Position numbers and translations under genes: made by a program | Part shown: positions 15,523 to 24,531 of the stretch, piece by piece | Numbering within the stretch: position 1 is the first letter of the stretch | Layout: each line of letters starts with the position of its first letter | Assembly: GCA_019112735.1 (NCBI GenBank) | Contig: DXIS01000039.1 | Location: 1-64,000 of the forward strand | Reading direction: 5' to 3' | Source: Candidatus Mediterraneibacter guildfordensis | GTDB taxonomy: Bacteria; Bacillota; Clostridia; Lachnospirales; Lachnospiraceae | Length of the DNA: 64,000 nucleotides | The notes under the pieces: generated by a model | What the model saw: only the letters and a program-made list of their open reading frames with translations | Databases searched by the model: none | Told to the model about the DNA's origin: nothing

Positions 15523-17268
15523 ATGAGATGCAGGACGTATAACAGGAAAAAGATACTGATCGTATTTCTGTCCGCTGCGGCGGTCATGGCCGCTCTGATC
15601 GGCAGGCTGGCGTATCTGATGCTTTTTGAAGCGGAGTATTACCAGGAACTGGCACAGGATCTCCACGAGCGGGAACGGCCGGTGAAAGCGGCCAGAGGCG
15701 AGATCATAGACCGGAACGGGACGGTCCTTGCGACAAACCGGACGGTATGCACTATTTCGGTGATCCACAGCCAGATCACGGAGCCGGAGCGTGTGGTCGA
15801 TGTGCTGAGCGCAGAACTGGAAATGGATGCGGACGAAGTGCAAAAAAAGGTGGAAAAAGTCTCTTCCATGGAGCGCATCCGGGCGAATGTGGACAAGGAG
15901 ACCGGCGACCGGATCCGGGAATACGGCCTGGACGGGGTGAAGGTGGACGAGGATTATAAACGGTATTATCCGTATGATGAACTGGCTTCCAGGGTGCTTG
16001 GGTTCACCGGGGGAGACAATCAGGGAATCATCGGGCTTGAGGTAAAGTATGAGGATTATCTGAAGGGGCAGGACGGGACCATACTTACAGTGACTGACGC
16101 CCGCGGCGTGGAGCTGGACGGCGTTGCAGAGGACCGGATCGAGCCGGTCCCGGGGCAGACGCTGCAGGTGACGCTGGATTATAATATCCAGTCCTACTGT
16201 CAGCAGGCGGCTGAGAATGTCCTGGAGGAGAAGCAGGCGGAAGGGGTGTCGGTCCTGCTGATGAACCCGCAGAACGGGGAGATATACGCCATGGTCAACG
16301 CGCCGGAGTTTAACCTTAATGAACCATTTGAACTGAATACCGGGGAGGATGCAGAAAATCTGCCGGATGAAGAGCTTCAGGACGCCCTGAACCAGATGTG
16401 GCGGAACCGGTGCATCAATGACACCTATGAGCCGGGCTCTGCGTTTAAGATCATGACGGCGTCCGCCTGTCTGGAGGAAGGGGTTGTGTCCCTGGATGAT
16501 ACATTTGTCTGTCCGGGATACCGGATCGTGGAAGACCGGAAGATCCGGTGCCACAAGACGGGCGGCCACGGCGCCGAGACATTTGCGGACGGGATCCGTA
16601 ATTCGTGCAATCCTGTATTCATGGATATCGGCCTGCGGCTGGGGGCCGACCGGTTCTGCGATTATTTTGAACAGTTCGGGCTCATGGATCTTACCGGGAT
16701 CGACCTGCCGGGGGAAGCGGGGACGATCATGCATGACCGGGATGCGATCGGCCCGGTGGAGCTCGCCACCATGACGTTCGGCCAGTCTTTTCAGGTCACG
16801 CCCGTCCAGATGGCGGTGACGGTCAGCTCGATCATTAACGGCGGAGTGCGGGTGACGCCTCATGTGGCGGCCGGGGTCGTGGATCAGGAAGGGAAAATGG
16901 TGGAAAAGTTTGAATTCCCGGAGAAAAAAGGGATTGTTTCCGCCGAAGTGTCGGAAACGATGCGCGCATTGCTGAAATCTGTCGTGGAAGAAGGGTCGGG
17001 GAGCAATGCTTTTCTGGAAGGGTACTCCATCGGCGGCAAGACGGCCACATCTCAGACACTTCCGAGAAGCGCGAATAAATATATTGCGTCCTTCGTCGGT
17101 TTCGCGCCGACGGAAGATCCGCAGGTGCTCGGGATCGTCATCATCCATGATCCGCAGGGCGTCTATTACGGCGGCACGATCGCGGCGCCGGTGATGCGCG
17201 AGATATTTGACAATGTTCTGCCTTATCTCGGGATTGAAAAAAGTGAGTCCATGGTTTATACTGAATAA
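15523..17268 (+). CDS. spoVD: SpoVD-like class B penicillin-binding protein, KTG motif changed to KTA
   Basis: 581 residues. One membrane helix at ~8-28, dimerisation domain (ARGEIIDRNGTVLATN), transpeptidase domain with SxxK (PGSAFK) and SxN (NSCN). The third motif reads GGKTATSQTL, so the usual Gly of KTG is Ala. No PASTA domain, unlike Bacillus SpoVD. The ATG at 15523 is preferred over an in-frame TTG at 15508 inside the upstream hairpin. Two tandem class B PBPs before mraY is the order seen with ftsI-spoVD in spore formers; the assignment to cortex synthesis is inferred from that order. Confidence 0.85.
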   Translation: MRCRTYNRKKILIVFLSAAAVMAALIGRLAYLMLFEAEYYQELAQDLHERERPVKAARGEIIDRNGTVLATNRTVCTISVIHSQITEPERVVDVLSAELEMDADEVQKKVEKVSSMERIRANVDKETGDRIREYGLDGVKVDEDYKRYYPYDELASRVLGFTGGDNQGIIGLEVKYEDYLKGQDGTILTVTDARGVELDGVAEDRIEPVPGQTLQVTLDYNIQSYCQQAAENVLEEKQAEGVSVLLMNPQNGEIYAMVNAPEFNLNEPFELNTGEDAENLPDEELQDALNQMWRNRCINDTYEPGSAFKIMTASACLEEGVVSLDDTFVCPGYRIVEDRKIRCHKTGGHGAETFADGIRNSCNPVFMDIGLRLGADRFCDYFEQFGLMDLTGIDLPGEAGTIMHDRDAIGPVELATMTFGQSFQVTPVQMAVTVSSIINGGVRVTPHVAAGVVDQEGKMVEKFEFPEKKGIVSAEVSETMRALLKSVVEEGSGSNAFLEGYSIGGKTATSQTLPRSANKYIASFVGFAPTEDPQVLGIVIIHDPQGVYYGGTIAAPVMREIFDNVLPYLGIEKSESMVYTE

Positions 17269-17321
17269 GATGTTCAGGCGGGATTTCCCGCGGAAAACAA
17301 AAGAGATGAAGAGGTGTATTT

Positions 17322-18278
17322 ATGAGCAGTCATGTTGTGATCCCGGTCCTTATATCGTTCGCGGTCAGCCTGATCCTGGGACCGGTTGTTATTCCTTTTT
17401 TGAGAAAACTGAAAATGAAACAGACAGAGCGGGAAGACGGTGTAAAGTCCCATCTGCAGAAGGCGGGAACACCGACCATGGGCGGGATCATTATCCTGAT
17501 CGCCGTGGTCATCACGTCTCTGATCTATGTGAAAGACTATCCGAAGATCATCCCCGTGCTGTTCCTGACCGTGGCTTTCGGCCTGATCGGTTTTCTGGAT
17601 GATTATCTGAAAGTTGTGCTGAAACGTTCGGACGGCCTTCTCCCGATGCAGAAGATGGCGCTTCAGATCGTTGTTACAGCTGTGTTTGCGTTCTATCTGG
17701 TCCGCGTGGCCGATATCCCGCTGACCATGCTGGTGCCGTTCTCCGGCGGATATTACCTGGATCTTGGCTGGCTGGCCGTTCCGGTCCTGTTCTTCGCCGT
17801 GATCGGTACGGTCAACGGAACGAACTTTACGGACGGGCTGGACGGACTTGCATCCAGCGTCACGGTGCTGGTAGCGACATTTTTCACGGTCGTGGCCATC
17901 GGCACGAAGAGCGGCATCGAGCCGGTGACCTGCGCAGTGGCAGGCGCGCTCCTTGGCTTCCTGCTGTTTAATGTATATCCGGCCAGTGTATTTATGGGAG
18001 ATACAGGATCCCTGGCGCTGGGAGGATTCGTGGCCGGAACGGCGTACATGCTGCAGATGCCGCTGTTCATTATTATCGTGGGATTCATTTATCTGGTGGA
18101 AGTGGCGTCTGTGATCATCCAGGTGACATATTTTAAGGTGACGCACGGAAAGCGGATCTTCAAGATGGCGCCGATCCATCATCATTTCGAACTGTGCGGC
18201 TGGTCGGAGACCAGAGTGGTCGCTGTATTTTCGATCATTACGGCGCTTCTGTGCCTGGTCGCATTAATGGGGGTATAG
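17322..18278 (+). CDS. mraY: Phospho-MurNAc-pentapeptide translocase MraY
   Basis: 318 residues, ten membrane helices. Transfers phospho-MurNAc-pentapeptide from UDP to undecaprenyl phosphate, making lipid I. Motifs: KAGTPTMGG, the Asp pair in FLDDYLKV, NGTNFTDGLDGLA, MGDTGSLALGG, and the HHHFE segment near the end (APIHHHFELCGW). RBS GAGGTG is 7 bases upstream. Followed by murD after 4 bases. Confidence 0.97.
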   Translation: MSSHVVIPVLISFAVSLILGPVVIPFLRKLKMKQTEREDGVKSHLQKAGTPTMGGIIILIAVVITSLIYVKDYPKIIPVLFLTVAFGLIGFLDDYLKVVLKRSDGLLPMQKMALQIVVTAVFAFYLVRVADIPLTMLVPFSGGYYLDLGWLAVPVLFFAVIGTVNGTNFTDGLDGLASSVTVLVATFFTVVAIGTKSGIEPVTCAVAGALLGFLLFNVYPASVFMGDTGSLALGGFVAGTAYMLQMPLFIIIVGFIYLVEVASVIIQVTYFKVTHGKRIFKMAPIHHHFELCGWSETRVVAVFSIITALLCLVALMGV

Positions 18279-18282
18279 TACA

Positions 18283-19629
18283 ATGGATATTCAGGGAAAG
18301 AACGTACTTGTATTTGGATCAGGGATCAGCGGAGAGGCGGCTGCCGGCCTGCTTGCGGAGCATGGCGCCCGGGTGATCCTTTATGATGGAAATGAGAAGC
18401 TTAATAAAGACGAGATCAGCAAAAGGGTTCCGGAAGGGACGCAGATCATCCTTGGCGGATTCCCGGAAGACATCCTGGACAGCCTGGCCCTTGTTGTCAT
18501 GAGCCCGGGCGTGCCGACGGACCTTCCGGTGGTAGAGCAGATGAAAGCGAAAGGGATCCCGGTCTGGGGCGAGATCGAGCTGGCCTATACATACGGAAAA
18601 GGCGACGTCCTGGCGATCACCGGGACGAACGGCAAGACGACCACTACGACGCTTCTCGGCGAGATCATGAAAGCGGCGTCAGACAGTGTGTTTGTTGTGG
18701 GAAATATCGGTACGCCGTATACCCGCATTGCTTCTGAGACGAGGGAAGATTCTGTGATCGTGGCGGAGATCAGCAGTTTCCAGCTGGAGACTGTGCACAG
18801 CTTCTGCCCAAAGGTAAGTGCGATCCTCAATATCACACCGGATCATCTGAACCGGCATCACACGATGGAGGCATATATCGAGGCCAAAGAACGGATCACG
18901 GAAAACCAAACCTCAGCAGAGCACTGCGTGCTTAATTATGAAGATGATGTGCTGAGACAGTTCGGAGAAACTGTGAAGGCTCAGGTTCTATATTTCAGCA
19001 GCCGGCGTAAACTTAACAGAGGCGTTTATCTTGACGGCGACCGGATCATCTGTAAGCTGGACGGTGAGGTCGAGATCTGCCGGACCGGAGATCTTCAGAT
19101 CCTGGGAATGCACAATTATGAGAATGTGATGGCAGCCGTTGCCATGGCTTATGTCTATGGCGTACCTGTTGATGTGATCCGCCGTGTGGTCACATCTTTT
19201 AAAGGCGTGGAGCACCGGATCGAGTTCGTGGCGGAGAAGAACGGCGTCGCTTACTATAATGACTCCAAGGGAACGAATCCGGATGCGGCGATCCGCGGGA
19301 TCCGGGCCATGAACCGGCCGACCGTGCTGATCGGCGGCGGATACGATAAGGATTCCTCATATGAGGAATGGATCGAGGCGTTTGACGGAAAGGTGAAAAA
19401 ACTTGTCCTGATCGGCGCCACGCGTGAAAAGATCGCAGAGACGGCCCGGAAGCTGGGCTTCACGGATATCGTGATGGCGGACAGCTTTGAAGAGGCTTTT
19501 GAGAAATGTACGGAATATGCAGAGCCGGGCGATGCCGTGCTTCTTTCGCCGGCATGCGCGAGCTGGGGCATGTTTAAGAATTATGAAGAACGCGGAGATA
19601 AATTCAAAGAGCTTGTAGAACAACTGTAG
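18283..19629 (+). CDS. murD: UDP-N-acetylmuramoyl-L-alanine--D-glutamate ligase MurD
   Basis: 448 residues. ATP-dependent addition of D-Glu to UDP-MurNAc-L-Ala in the cytoplasm. N-terminal Rossmann-like UDP domain (VLVFGSGISGEAAA), central ATP loop GTNGKTTTTTLLGE, ISSFQLE, NITPDHLNRH, and C-terminal YYNDSKGTNPDA and SPACASWGMF. Complete and of normal length. Lies 4 bases after mraY and 13 bases before the FtsW-family gene. Confidence 0.97.
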   Translation: MDIQGKNVLVFGSGISGEAAAGLLAEHGARVILYDGNEKLNKDEISKRVPEGTQIILGGFPEDILDSLALVVMSPGVPTDLPVVEQMKAKGIPVWGEIELAYTYGKGDVLAITGTNGKTTTTTLLGEIMKAASDSVFVVGNIGTPYTRIASETREDSVIVAEISSFQLETVHSFCPKVSAILNITPDHLNRHHTMEAYIEAKERITENQTSAEHCVLNYEDDVLRQFGETVKAQVLYFSSRRKLNRGVYLDGDRIICKLDGEVEICRTGDLQILGMHNYENVMAAVAMAYVYGVPVDVIRRVVTSFKGVEHRIEFVAEKNGVAYYNDSKGTNPDAAIRGIRAMNRPTVLIGGGYDKDSSYEEWIEAFDGKVKKLVLIGATREKIAETARKLGFTDIVMADSFEEAFEKCTEYAEPGDAVLLSPACASWGMFKNYEERGDKFKELVEQL

Positions 19630-19642
19630 GGAGTGGGATTTA

Positions 19643-20728
19643 TTGAAGCGTTCCGGACATCGGAGAAGATGGGATGAGACAATGGCGGCGGTCGTCATTG
19701 TCCTGCTGCTGGCAGGGCTTGTGCTACTGCACAGCACCAGCGCCTATAACGGCAGGGTGAAGTTCCATGATGAATGGTATTACCTGAAGAAACAGGGCTT
19801 CGCCACACTGATCGGTCTTCTGGGTATGGTGTTTGTTGCAAAGATCGACTATCACCGGTGGGCGGTACTGGCAGTGCCGGGGTATCTGGCGGCCGTGGCG
19901 CTTTCGGTGGCGGTCATGCTCTTCGGAGACGAATATAACGGGTCCAAAAGATGGCTGTCTTTGGGCCCGTTTTCATTTCAGCCTTCGGAATTCGCCAAGG
20001 TGGCGGTGATCATATTCCTTGCATGGCTGATCAGCAGGCATGCCGGCCGTCTCGACCGGTTCCGCCGTCTGCTTCTGACGCTTGTCCCGGTCCTTCCCAT
20101 CGCAGGGCTGGTGGGCGCCAGCAATCTGAGCACGGCGATCATCATCCTGGGGATCGCGGTGGTGATGATCTTTGTGTCCAGCCCGAAATATTCGCCTTTT
20201 ATCTGGATGGGCAGCGCGGGGGCTGCTTTTATGGCCGTGTTTCTGGCGATGGAAAGCTACCGTCTGGAACGCCTTGCCGTCTGGCGCGACCCGGAGAAGT
20301 ATGAAAAAGGTTATCAGACGCTCCAGGGGCTGTATGCCATCGGGAGCGGGGGCGTGTTCGGCCGGGGGCTCGGGAACAGCGTACAGAAGCTGGGGTTCCT
20401 GCCGGAAGCCCAGAATGATATGATCTTCTCCATCATCTGTGAGGAGCTGGGGCTTGTGGGAGCCGGGGCGGTCATTCTTCTGTTCCTGCTGCTGATCTGG
20501 CGCTTCTTTATCACGGCCGTCCGCGCGCCGGATCTGTTCGGGGCGCTGATCGCATCGGGGGCCATGGCGCATATAATGATACAGGTGATCCTGAACATCG
20601 CGGTTGTTACCAATTCCATACCGAATACAGGGATCACGCTGCCGTTCATCAGCTACGGGGGTACATCTGTCGTATTTCTTTTACTGGAAATAGGGGTTGT
20701 GCTGAATGTGTCCGGTCTGGTAGAATGA
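19643..20728 (+). CDS. spoVE: SEDS-family glycan polymerase (SpoVE/FtsW)
   Basis: 361 residues, ten membrane helices with almost no N-terminal extension. Motifs: LLHSTSAYN, SKRWLSLGPFSFQPSEFAKVA, NLSTAIII, GLYAIGSGGVFGRGLGNSVQKLG, PEAQNDMI, and NTGITLPFISYGGTSV. Starts with TTG; GGGAG lies just upstream. Position between murD and divIB matches spoVE/ftsW in Firmicutes, where murG normally comes next, but murG is absent here. Works with one of the two class B PBPs of the cluster. Whether it serves division, sporulation or both is open because a paralogue exists at 8428. Confidence 0.9.
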   Translation: MKRSGHRRRWDETMAAVVIVLLLAGLVLLHSTSAYNGRVKFHDEWYYLKKQGFATLIGLLGMVFVAKIDYHRWAVLAVPGYLAAVALSVAVMLFGDEYNGSKRWLSLGPFSFQPSEFAKVAVIIFLAWLISRHAGRLDRFRRLLLTLVPVLPIAGLVGASNLSTAIIILGIAVVMIFVSSPKYSPFIWMGSAGAAFMAVFLAMESYRLERLAVWRDPEKYEKGYQTLQGLYAIGSGGVFGRGLGNSVQKLGFLPEAQNDMIFSIICEELGLVGAGAVILLFLLLIWRFFITAVRAPDLFGALIASGAMAHIMIQVILNIAVVTNSIPNTGITLPFISYGGTSVVFLLLEIGVVLNVSGLVE

Positions 20729-20753
20729 CAGAGAAGGAAATGGAGTGGATCTG

Positions 20754-21497
20754 ATGAAAGTAAAGAGAAACAGAAAGATAAAAATATGGCCGTTCGTACT
20801 GGGCGTCCTCGGCTCGCTGTGTGTAATGGCGGTCGCGGCTTTTGTGCTGTGCCGGACCAGGGCGTATGAGATCGAGGGCAACTCTTATTACAGTGACAAT
20901 ACGATCCGGACATGGATTGAAAATGATGAATTATCATATAATACGCTGGGCATCCTGGTGCGGTATGATCTGATGGACGCCGAGCTGCCTGCCGGCGTGG
21001 AAAAGCTTCACGTATCCCTCAAGAATCCCTGGACCGTGAAAATAAAGGTTGAAGAGAAAGAAATGGCCGGCTACGTGAAGCTGGAAGACGCCTATCTTTA
21101 CTTTGACGGGGAAGGCACGGTGCTCATCCGTTCTAAAAAGCTGATCGAAGGGGTGCCTTACATAGAGGGCCTGGAGTATGACGCGGCGAAAGCTGCGGTG
21201 GGCAGTCCGCTTCCGGTAGAGGATGACGGGATCTTCGGAAGGATCGTGGAGCTGTCGCGGAATCTGAAGAAATATGAACTGACGCCGGACCGGGTTACGT
21301 GCGCGGACGGCGATATGAAGATCTATTTCGGGATCGTGGAGGTCCTTCTGGGGACGGGAGATTATGAAGAGAAACTCCGGCAGGTAGAACCGATCCTGGC
21401 TAAACTGAACGAATTGTACCCCGAAACAGCCGGAACGCTCCATCTGGAGAATTATAAGTCGGATTCGGATTCGATCCGGTTCGTGCCGGCGGAGTAA
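20754..21497 (+). CDS. divIB: Cell division protein FtsQ/DivIB
   Basis: 247 residues: basic cytoplasmic start, one membrane helix at ~11-33, a POTRA domain (ending KLHVSLKNPWTVKIKVEEKEMAGYV in the family's pattern, here residues ~80-105), then the DivIB beta domain. Bridges FtsL/DivIC and the class B PBP at the septum. The ATG at 20754 has GGAG at 8 bases; an in-frame GTG at 20745 is less well placed. Last gene before the separately promoted ftsZ. Confidence 0.88.
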   Translation: MKVKRNRKIKIWPFVLGVLGSLCVMAVAAFVLCRTRAYEIEGNSYYSDNTIRTWIENDELSYNTLGILVRYDLMDAELPAGVEKLHVSLKNPWTVKIKVEEKEMAGYVKLEDAYLYFDGEGTVLIRSKKLIEGVPYIEGLEYDAAKAAVGSPLPVEDDGIFGRIVELSRNLKKYELTPDRVTCADGDMKIYFGIVEVLLGTGDYEEKLRQVEPILAKLNELYPETAGTLHLENYKSDSDSIRFVPAE

Positions 21498-21533
21498 ATC
21501 GTTTAAAAAATCTGAAAAATAGAAAAAAATCTA

Positions 21534-21562
21534 TTGATTATTTGAGTAAAAGACTATATTAT
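21534..21562 (+). promoter_or_regulatory. Candidate ftsZ promoter
   Basis: TTGATT (21534-21539), 17 bases, TATTAT (21557-21562), in the only AT-rich gap of the cluster. A separate ftsZ promoter would let FtsZ levels rise independently of the rest of the cluster. Confidence 0.6.
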
Positions 21563-21566
21563 ATAC

Positions 21567-21590
21567 TTATTGGATTGTACTGTCCAATAA
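21567..21590 (+). promoter_or_regulatory. Perfect inverted repeat in the ftsZ leader
   Basis: TTATTGGA, 8-base spacer, TCCAATAA, starting 5 bases after the -10 box, so it covers the likely transcription start. It could be an operator for a dimeric repressor or a 5' mRNA hairpin; no T-run follows, so it is not a terminator. Confidence 0.65.
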
Positions 21591-21635
21591 AGGGATGTAT
21601 AAGCAATTAATAAGATGACAAAGGAGGAAATACTC

Positions 21636-22808
21636 TTGTTAGAAATCAAAACCAACGAATCGGAAGCGGCCGCAAAAATAATTGTTGTCGGAGTCGGCGG
21701 CGGCGGAAATAACGCTGTGAACCGCATGATCGACGAGCAGATCGCGGGCGTGGAATTTATCGCAGTAAATACAGATAAGCAGGCGCTGCAGCTTTGCAAG
21801 GCGCCGACACTGATGCAGATCGGTGAGAAACTTACAAAGGGCCTTGGCGCGGGAGCACAGCCTGAGGTTGGCGAGAAAGCGGCAGAGGAGAGTTCAGAAG
21901 AGATCTCCGCGGCTCTCAAAGGTGCGGACATGGTATTCGTTACCTGCGGTATGGGCGGCGGTACAGGTACAGGTGCTGCACCGGTTATCGCACGTATTGC
22001 AAAAGAGCAGGGCGCACTGACGGTAGGCGTTGTTACAAAGCCGTTCCGTTTTGAGTCCAAGACGAGAATGCAGAATGCCCTGAACGGTATTGATAAATTA
22101 AAAGAAAACGTAGATACGATCATCGTGATCCCGAACGATAAACTTCTGGAAGTTGTAGACAGACGTACGACAATGCCGGAAGCCCTCAAGAAAGCGGACG
22201 AGGTCCTGCAGCAGGGTATCCAGGGTATCACTGACCTGATCAATGTACCGTCACTGATCAACCTGGATTTCGCAGATATCCAGACTGTAATGAAGGACAA
22301 GGGTATCGCACATATCGGTATCGGTTCCGGACGCGGCGATGACAAGGCTCTTGAGGCTGTTAAAGAGGCTGTTGCGAGCCCGCTGCTTGAGACAACGATC
22401 CAGGGTGCATCCAATGTTATCGTTAATGTATCCGGTGATATCACACTTATGGATGCATCAGATGCAGCAGATTACGTACAGGAGCTGGCAGGAGACAGCG
22501 CAAGCATCATCTTCGGTGCGATGTACGACGATACAAAATCCGATGAATGTACGATCACTGTTATCGCTACAGGCTTACATAATGTAGGCGGAAGCGCTTC
22601 CAAGCTGAAAGCAAGACTTGAGGGACAGCCGAAAGTGGGCTCCATCCTTCCGAACAGCGACGGATTCTCATCCGTAAGAAGCCGTCTCGAGAATGAGAAG
22701 AGCGCTGCGAAGCCGCAGGGAGGCACAATGCCGACGATCCAGCCGAGAACACCTTCCAGCAGCGTGAAAGAGCAGTCTATCAAGATCCCGGATTTCTTCA
22801 AAAGATAA
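21636..22808 (+). CDS. ftsZ: Cell division GTPase FtsZ
   Basis: 390 residues. Tubulin homologue that forms the Z-ring. GTP-binding motifs: [26 protein letters not shown], and [11 protein letters not shown] (T7 catalytic loop region). A variable linker and the conserved C-terminal peptide IKIPDFFKR for FtsA/SepF binding close the protein. I place the start at TTG 21636 because AAAGGAGG lies 8 bases before it; an ATG at 21615 is in frame but precedes that RBS. Own promoter, own terminator. Confidence 0.97.
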   Translation: MLEIKTNESEAAAKIIVVGVGGGGNNAVNRMIDEQIAGVEFIAVNTDKQALQLCKAPTLMQIGEKLTKGLGAGAQPEVGEKAAEESSEEISAALKGADMVFVTCGMGGGTGTGAAPVIARIAKEQGALTVGVVTKPFRFESKTRMQNALNGIDKLKENVDTIIVIPNDKLLEVVDRRTTMPEALKKADEVLQQGIQGITDLINVPSLINLDFADIQTVMKDKGIAHIGIGSGRGDDKALEAVKEAVASPLLETTIQGASNVIVNVSGDITLMDASDAADYVQELAGDSASIIFGAMYDDTKSDECTITVIATGLHNVGGSASKLKARLEGQPKVGSILPNSDGFSSVRSRLENEKSAAKPQGGTMPTIQPRTPSSSVKEQSIKIPDFFKR

Positions 22809-22823
22809 TATAATGTAAGTTCA

Positions 22824-22858
22824 GGACTGTGCAGTCATAAGCCGCACAGTCCTTTTTT
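22824..22858 (+). terminator. Intrinsic terminator after ftsZ
   Basis: GGACTGTGC pairs with GCACAGTCC, followed by six T. Confidence 0.92.
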
Positions 22859-22859
22859 C

Positions 22860-22924
22860 TGTCGAAAGTTCTTTGTTTCATCTGTCAATATCTGACAAAT
22901 TTCCAACCTCCGCAGAGCTATAAT
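22860..22924 (+). promoter_or_regulatory. Spo0A-type spoIIG promoter with long spacer
   Basis: A perfect TATAAT (22919-22924) has no -35 at 17 bases; instead CTGACA (22892-22897) sits 21 bases upstream. Bacillus spoIIG is known for a 22-base spacer that needs Spo0A. Spo0A-like boxes are present: TGTCGAA at 22860-22866 (in TTCTGTCGAAAG), TGTCAAT at 22883, and TTTGTCAGA on the minus strand at 22899-22891 overlapping the -35. Confidence 0.75.
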
Positions 22925-22958
22925 ATTCCCCGGACCGTCAGGGGAGGGGAGCGGCAGT

Positions 22959-23747
22959 ATGTATTACGAATTGTACATAGATGTGTTCTTTCTGGAAAAT
23001 TTTATGATGGACAGTCTTCTGCTGTATCTCATCAACCGGATCCTGAAATGCGGGCGTTCTGCGGGAAAGATGACTGCGGGTGCAGCGCTCGGCAGCCTGC
23101 TGACCTGCCTCATCCTGATGCTCCCGGTACCCGGGATCTGCCGGTTGATCCTTTTCCATGCGGCGGCCGGTCCGGTGATGCTGGCTGCAGGCCTGGGGAT
23201 CCGATCCGTTCCCCAGTTTGTAAAAGCGTATGCGCTCCTGTATATGTGCGCAGTATTTCTGGGCGGCCTGCTCGGTATGCTGCGGCCCTGTATGCGCGCA
23301 GCCGGGGTATTTTACGGGGCGGCAGTGCTGGCGTATTTTGTTTTTCTGAAATGCTGGAAACTGCTGGCCGGTCTGCATGGAAACGCAGAGAAGATGATCC
23401 GGGTAAGCCTCTATACAGATCAGGGGAGTCTCGATATCCGGGCGCTCCTGGATACGGGAAACATGCTGAGGGACTTTGCAACCGGTGATCCGGTCAGTGT
23501 GATCGGTCCCGAAACCGCACGGAAGATCCCGGGCATGCAGCTGATGCAGGGAAAATCCCGCCTGATCCCTTACCGGTGTGTCGGGGGCGATTCTCTGATG
23601 CGGGTATTCCGGATCAGCCGGATGTGCGTGCATATGGATGAGGACTGCTGGATCGAACATCCGCTGCTTGGGATCGGAGAGACAGATTATTCCGGAACAG
23701 AAGGCGGATACGAAATGATCCTGAACCCCGCGGTCATCATGGAATAA
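22959..23747 (+). CDS. spoIIGA: Sigma-E processing peptidase SpoIIGA
   Basis: 262 residues. N-terminal half has five membrane helices; the C-terminal half is an aspartic protease domain with the catalytic segment ALLDTGNML. SpoIIGA cuts the pro-sequence from sigma-E in the mother cell in response to a forespore signal. Begins MYYELYIDVFFLENFMMD, a typical family start. RBS GGGGAG is 10 bases upstream. sigE follows 35 bases later in the same transcript. Confidence 0.95.
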   Translation: MYYELYIDVFFLENFMMDSLLLYLINRILKCGRSAGKMTAGAALGSLLTCLILMLPVPGICRLILFHAAAGPVMLAAGLGIRSVPQFVKAYALLYMCAVFLGGLLGMLRPCMRAAGVFYGAAVLAYFVFLKCWKLLAGLHGNAEKMIRVSLYTDQGSLDIRALLDTGNMLRDFATGDPVSVIGPETARKIPGMQLMQGKSRLIPYRCVGGDSLMRVFRISRMCVHMDEDCWIEHPLLGIGETDYSGTEGGYEMILNPAVIME

Positions 23748-23782
23748 CATTTACATCATAATATAAGACAGGAGGAAATCAG

Positions 23783-24529
23783 ATGCTGGCTAAAGCGAAA
23801 ACAGTTGCGCCGCAGTCTTTCGGGGTGCGGATCCTGACAGATATCAGAGGGCTGATATTCGGGACAGGAAAGGAAATACATTATATCGGGGGCACAGAGA
23901 TCCTTCCGCCGCCGCTGGAAGAAGATGAAGAACAGAGGCTGATCAGCCGGCTTGTATCGGAAAACGCAGAGAGTGCGAAGAAGACACTGATCGAGCACAA
24001 TCTCCGGTTGGTCGTTTATATCGCAAAGAAGTTCGATAATACAGGAGTGGGCGTGGAAGATCTCATCTCCATCGGGACCATCGGCCTGATCAAGGCGATC
24101 AACACATTTAATCCGGTAAAAAAGATCAAGCTGGCTACATATGCTTCACGCTGTATCGAAAATGAGATCCTTATGTATCTCCGCAGGAACAGCAAGACAA
24201 AACTGGAGGTCTCCATTGATGAACCACTGAACGTAGACTGGGACGGAAACGAACTTCTGCTGTCAGATATACTCGGGACCGAAGAAGATACCATTTACCG
24301 GGATCTGGAAAATGAAGCCGAAAGAAAACTGCTGGTCAGAGCGCTGAACAAACTGACCAGCCGGGAAAAACTCATTGTCCGCATGCGGTTCGGGCTTGAC
24401 AATCCGGAAGGCCGGGAGAAGACGCAGAAAGAAGTGGCGGATATGCTGGGAATATCCCAGTCATATATCTCCCGGCTGGAGAAAAAGATCATGCAGAGGC
24501 TCAAAAAAGAAATGGTGCGGTATGAGTAA
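23783..24529 (+). CDS. sigE: Sporulation sigma factor sigma-E
   Basis: 248 residues. An N-terminal pro-sequence of about 30 residues leads into the [17 protein letters not shown] segment, followed by region 2 ([48 protein letters not shown]) and region 4 ([36 protein letters not shown]). Directs early mother-cell genes, probably including the cotJ operon at 5-6.2 kb. RBS AGGAGG is 8 bases before ATG. In Bacillus and many clostridia sigG follows directly; here the next gene is a converging ABC exporter 2 bases away. Confidence 0.96.
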   Translation: MLAKAKTVAPQSFGVRILTDIRGLIFGTGKEIHYIGGTEILPPPLEEDEEQRLISRLVSENAESAKKTLIEHNLRLVVYIAKKFDNTGVGVEDLISIGTIGLIKAINTFNPVKKIKLATYASRCIENEILMYLRRNSKTKLEVSIDEPLNVDWDGNELLLSDILGTEEDTIYRDLENEAERKLLVRALNKLTSREKLIVRMRFGLDNPEGREKTQKEVADMLGISQSYISRLEKKIMQRLKKEMVRYE

Positions 24530-24531
24530 GC

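Noticed and set aside
15412-17148. A 578-codon open frame on the minus strand opposite spoVD
   Set aside because: Shadow of the SpoVD-like PBP gene; His/Arg/Pro-rich with no domain or RBS.
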